A DNA stretch of 14,431 nucleotides from assembly GCA_030043175.1 (NCBI GenBank), contig JASHYD010000708.1:1-14431 (forward strand), given 5' to 3'. Within the stretch, counting starts at the first letter, position 1, and every line of letters starts with the position of its first letter. Origin of the DNA: Xanthobacteraceae bacterium. Its GTDB lineage: Bacteria; Pseudomonadota; Alphaproteobacteria; Rhizobiales; Xanthobacteraceae. Both the position numbers and the translations under genes were made by a program. A model generated the notes under the pieces. It was given only the letters and a program-made list of their open reading frames with translations, was not told where the DNA came from and made no database searches. This document shows, piece by piece, positions 12,936 through 14,431 of the stretch.

Positions 12936-13418
12936 ATGAAGCAGTTCTTATTGGTTACCGTAGCCGCTTGCGTATTCTCAGCCAATGCATTTGCGGACGA
13001 AACAATTAAATACCGCGGCGCTTTCCACATGACAGCGGTGCAGTCGCAAGACGCTGGAGATGGCGAAGGACACGCGCTGTCCCTGTTAAAGGGACAGGGA
13101 CTTTCTCTGCTGCCCGACGGCGGGGCCGCTCTCACTACGTTTACAAGCATCACCGATTACTATCACGGCGACGGACCGTTCACAGTGTATTTCGAGACAT
13201 CGTTCGCTGACGGTTCGATGCTTTATTACAGGGGCAATGGACAGGCTACGGTCAAGGGCACGGTGACCGAGCTGAAGATACCCCTTACCATCATCGGCGG
13301 CAAAGGGCGTTATGCCGGCGCCAAAGGCGATGGCATGGCCACTGGCGTCCGATATCAGGCATTGCCAGGTGCCGGTGCCGAAATTGCCAGTGAGGCGACC
13401 ATCAACGTCAAGAAGTAA
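12936..13418 (+). CDS. Exported protein, GGKGRYAG-motif family (member 2)
   Basis: 160 residues; AGGAG (12925-12929) lies 6 bases before the ATG. Signal peptide 1-20 (VFSANAFA-D). The mature part starts ETIKYRGAFHMTAVQ and has a GDGPFTVYFETSFADGSMLY stretch, then RGNGQATVKGTV and IIGGKGRYAGAKGDGMATG (119-137). The GGKGRYAGAKG block and the preceding F-x-x-x-x-x-DGS-x-x-Y/F pattern match the previous gene, so both likely share one small beta-barrel fold, perhaps of the allene-oxide-cyclase-like type. Function unknown; location periplasm or outside. Confidence 0.8.
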   Translation: MKQFLLVTVAACVFSANAFADETIKYRGAFHMTAVQSQDAGDGEGHALSLLKGQGLSLLPDGGAALTTFTSITDYYHGDGPFTVYFETSFADGSMLYYRGNGQATVKGTVTELKIPLTIIGGKGRYAGAKGDGMATGVRYQALPGAGAEIASEATINVKK

Positions 13419-13426
13419 TTCTATCG

Positions 13427-13514
13427 TAATGCCCTGGTGGTGCGATCACCGAGAAGGAAACCGCCTAACAACACAGCCGCCCCCGGCAACGAGGGCGGCA
13501 CTTACACGGAGGAG
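13427..13514 (+). promoter_or_regulatory. Diverged leader with hairpin and strong ribosome binding site
   Basis: TGCCCTGGTGGTGCGAT (13431-13447) recalls the start of the repeated leader. Further on GCCGCCC (13476-13482) pairs with GGGCGGC (13493-13499), followed by GGAGGAG (13508-13514). A TTG at 13518 lies 18 bases after the hairpin, the same distance as in the other copies, although the hairpin sequence differs. Confidence 0.45.
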
Positions 13515-13517
13515 AAA

Positions 13518-13760
13518 TTGAACCACATAATAACGCTGAAACAAAGGCACCGAAACGATCACGCTTTCCATCACTCTGCCGGCAGACGAAATGCGCCAGC
13601 TGCGCAAGTCCCTTGCGATCAACCAGCACGCGCGAAATACGCATGGTGCGATGACGCTCGATAAGCTGGCCCAGTTCTGGTTTGAAGACGGCGCTGCCGC
13701 AATGCGAGACAACACCACATGGCAGGGCGGCCATGCCGCGCTTGTCCTTTCAGAACATGG
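13518..13760 (+). pseudogene. Small cytoplasmic protein gene, probably frameshifted
   Basis: Coding character is clear from about 13549: TETITLSITLPADEMRQLRK, then SLAINQHARNTHGAMTLDKL, AQFWFEDGAAAMRDNTTWQG and GHAALVLSEHG. Upstream in this frame a TGA at 13537 blocks any start, while the ribosome binding site points to TTG 13518 in a different frame (MNHIITLK if read as start). One extra base near 13540 would explain this. The only start in the good frame is ATG 13591, without a ribosome binding site. At the 3' end no stop appears where the pattern fades near 13755; the frame stays open to 14046 only as a shadow of the next gene. Helix-rich, soluble, no signal peptide; family not recognised. 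Confidence 0.45.
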
Positions 13761-13972
13761 ATGCGGAACCTGTCGTCGCCAACGCGATAGCGGCCGGGAT
13801 TACCGCGATCAAGTACACCAACTTCAAGGACTCCGTGCCGGATCTCAACAGGTGCGATGCCTATCTGGCGGTGTGGAAGCAGATGTATTGGTGGCAGCAA
13901 TCGGCATTTCCTCCGCCTCCACCGCCGCCGCAGGCTGCACCGCAGAAGCCGCTACCGAAGCGGGTTTCCTAG
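13733..13972 (+). CDS. Hypothetical protein with proline-rich tail
   Basis: 79 residues from ATG 13733, or 71 from ATG 13757 (MDAEPVVANAIAAGITAIKY, TNFKDSVPDLNRCDAYLAVW, KQMYWWQQ). The tail is eight prolines broken only by one flank, then QAAPQKPLPKRVS. Codon use in this frame is GC-rich at third positions. It overlaps the end of the previous frame, so it is either a separate overlapping gene or the second half of one protein split by a frameshift near 13755. Neither start has a good ribosome binding site, which favours the split-protein reading or translational coupling. No signal peptide or membrane segment. Function unknown. Confidence 0.45.
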   Translation: MPRLSFQNMDAEPVVANAIAAGITAIKYTNFKDSVPDLNRCDAYLAVWKQMYWWQQSAFPPPPPPPQAAPQKPLPKRVS

Positions 13973-14145
13973 GAAAACTAAAAAATTTAAGCGTCCCAGA
14001 TTGTGGCGCAACAGGAACAAACACCCAGCCACCTATTTCATTTTGATAAGGTTTGAGGGCCGAACGGTGCGCCAATCATGGCCGCGTTTGTGCGGTTAGC
14101 GCAAAACGACACGCGCACGTTCGCAGTGCCGACCACACATGAGTG
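13973..14145. other. Intergenic stretch between convergent genes
   Basis: Starts with an A-rich run just after the stop (13975-13990), then ordinary composition. I see no gene. Confidence 0.4.
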
Positions 14146-14173
14146 CCCCTCTCCCGGCTTGCGGCGAGAGGGG
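14146..14173. terminator. GC-rich palindrome between convergent genes
   Basis: CCCCTCTC (14146-14153) pairs with GAGAGGGG (14166-14173), with a CCGGCTTGCGGC top. It has the CCCTC...CTTGC...GAGGG layout of the palindrome at 5690-5713. It lies 36 bases after the stop of the minus-strand gene and can serve both strands as a terminator, though no T-run follows. Confidence 0.6.
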
Positions 14174-14209
14174 GTCCTTCCTCGACTTCAGACGAGCTGA
14201 CAGCGCCCT

Positions 14210-14431
14210 CTAATCCCGCGGCTGAATGCGCACCAGCCAACCCTCGTGGTCCACATACCAGACCGTCACTGGGTCCGTCGAATTGTCGATCCAGGTTTCG
14301 CGATCGATGCCGTAAGGCTCAGGTAGCACGTATTCGGTGAAGCTCACGGTCTTGGGGTCAAACCGCAGGTAGCGGCCGGAATGCATCTCGCCGGCCCATA
14401 CCTCGCCGTTTTTGTCGGTCTGAGCCGAATA
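14210..14431 (-). CDS. C-terminal end of a Vgb-like beta-propeller protein
   Basis: 73 codons plus TAG are visible; the gene continues beyond the window, so no start is seen. Read on the minus strand: YSAQTDKNGEVWAGEMHSGR, YLRFDPKTVSFTEYVLPEPY, GIDRETWIDNSTDPVTVWYV, DHEGWLVRIQPRD. The repeating D-x-x-GEVWAGE...RFDPKT--FTEY-LP pattern is that of virginiamycin B lyase-like and NHL/SMP-30-type propeller blades. Known: proteins of this kind in Hyphomicrobiales are often exported and carry a carboxypeptidase-regulatory-like domain and cytochrome-like parts; true streptogramin lyase activity should not be assumed. It faces the exported-protein run across a palindrome. Confidence 0.7.
   Translation of the reverse strand, partial: YSAQTDKNGEVWAGEMHSGRYLRFDPKTVSFTEYVLPEPYGIDRETWIDNSTDPVTVWYVDHEGWLVRIQPRD

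Noticed and set aside
1..14431. CRISPR array, rRNA, tRNA, riboswitch
   Set aside because: No regularly spaced direct repeats were seen, and no rRNA or tRNA core sequences or known riboswitch signatures were recognised by eye.

Overview
The window looks like a chromosomal stretch from an alphaproteobacterium of the order Hyphomicrobiales, close to Bradyrhizobium, Rhodopseudomonas or Pseudolabrys. This rests on the LigD ligase-polymerase layout, a 317-residue Prs, a YbjN-type protein, an IS630 remnant of rhizobial type, and small secreted proteins and GC-rich intergenic palindromes typical of that group. The placement is by recognition, not by a search.

Left part (1-6343), plus strand: the 3' part of ligD (non-homologous end joining), a lipoprotein, a decayed 1.9 kb gap, prs (PRPP synthase), two intergenic hairpins and a YbjN-domain protein. 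The decayed gap (2627-4504) holds a minus-strand fragment of a carbamoyltransferase gene, a frameshifted small secreted-protein gene, a short tandem duplication and a terminator-like hairpin. A class II aldolase/adducin-family gene follows on the minus strand (6452-7150).

Middle part (7217-10606) is accessory sequence rich in dead genes: a truncated small gene, a GNAT acetyltransferase pseudogene with two or more frameshifts and an in-frame stop, pieces of a small gene lying on either side of a 1.5 kb segment, and a 3'-truncated IS630 transposase. One intact gene stands here, for a secreted protein with ten cysteines and an internal duplication (8540-9028). It is followed by a branched inverted repeat. 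A second cluster of three consecutive hairpins lies at 10284-10377.

Right part (10607-13972) is the most unusual section: a run of small plus-strand genes for exported proteins. They are a lipoprotein, a protein of unknown fold, a single-Cache-domain protein and two related proteins with a GG-x-G-(K/R)-(F/Y)-A-G motif. Four of these genes are preceded by copies of the same intergenic element, usually two hairpins. The second hairpin ends 16-18 bases before the start codon in all four. The lipoprotein gene lies behind a different inverted repeat that would pair with its own ribosome binding site and start codon. The run ends in one or two small genes that look frameshifted. The repeated leader suggests a cassette that spread by duplication, or shared post-transcriptional control. 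I know of no described system with this layout.

The window ends with the C-terminal 73 codons of a minus-strand Vgb-like beta-propeller protein, facing the cassette across a GC-rich hairpin.
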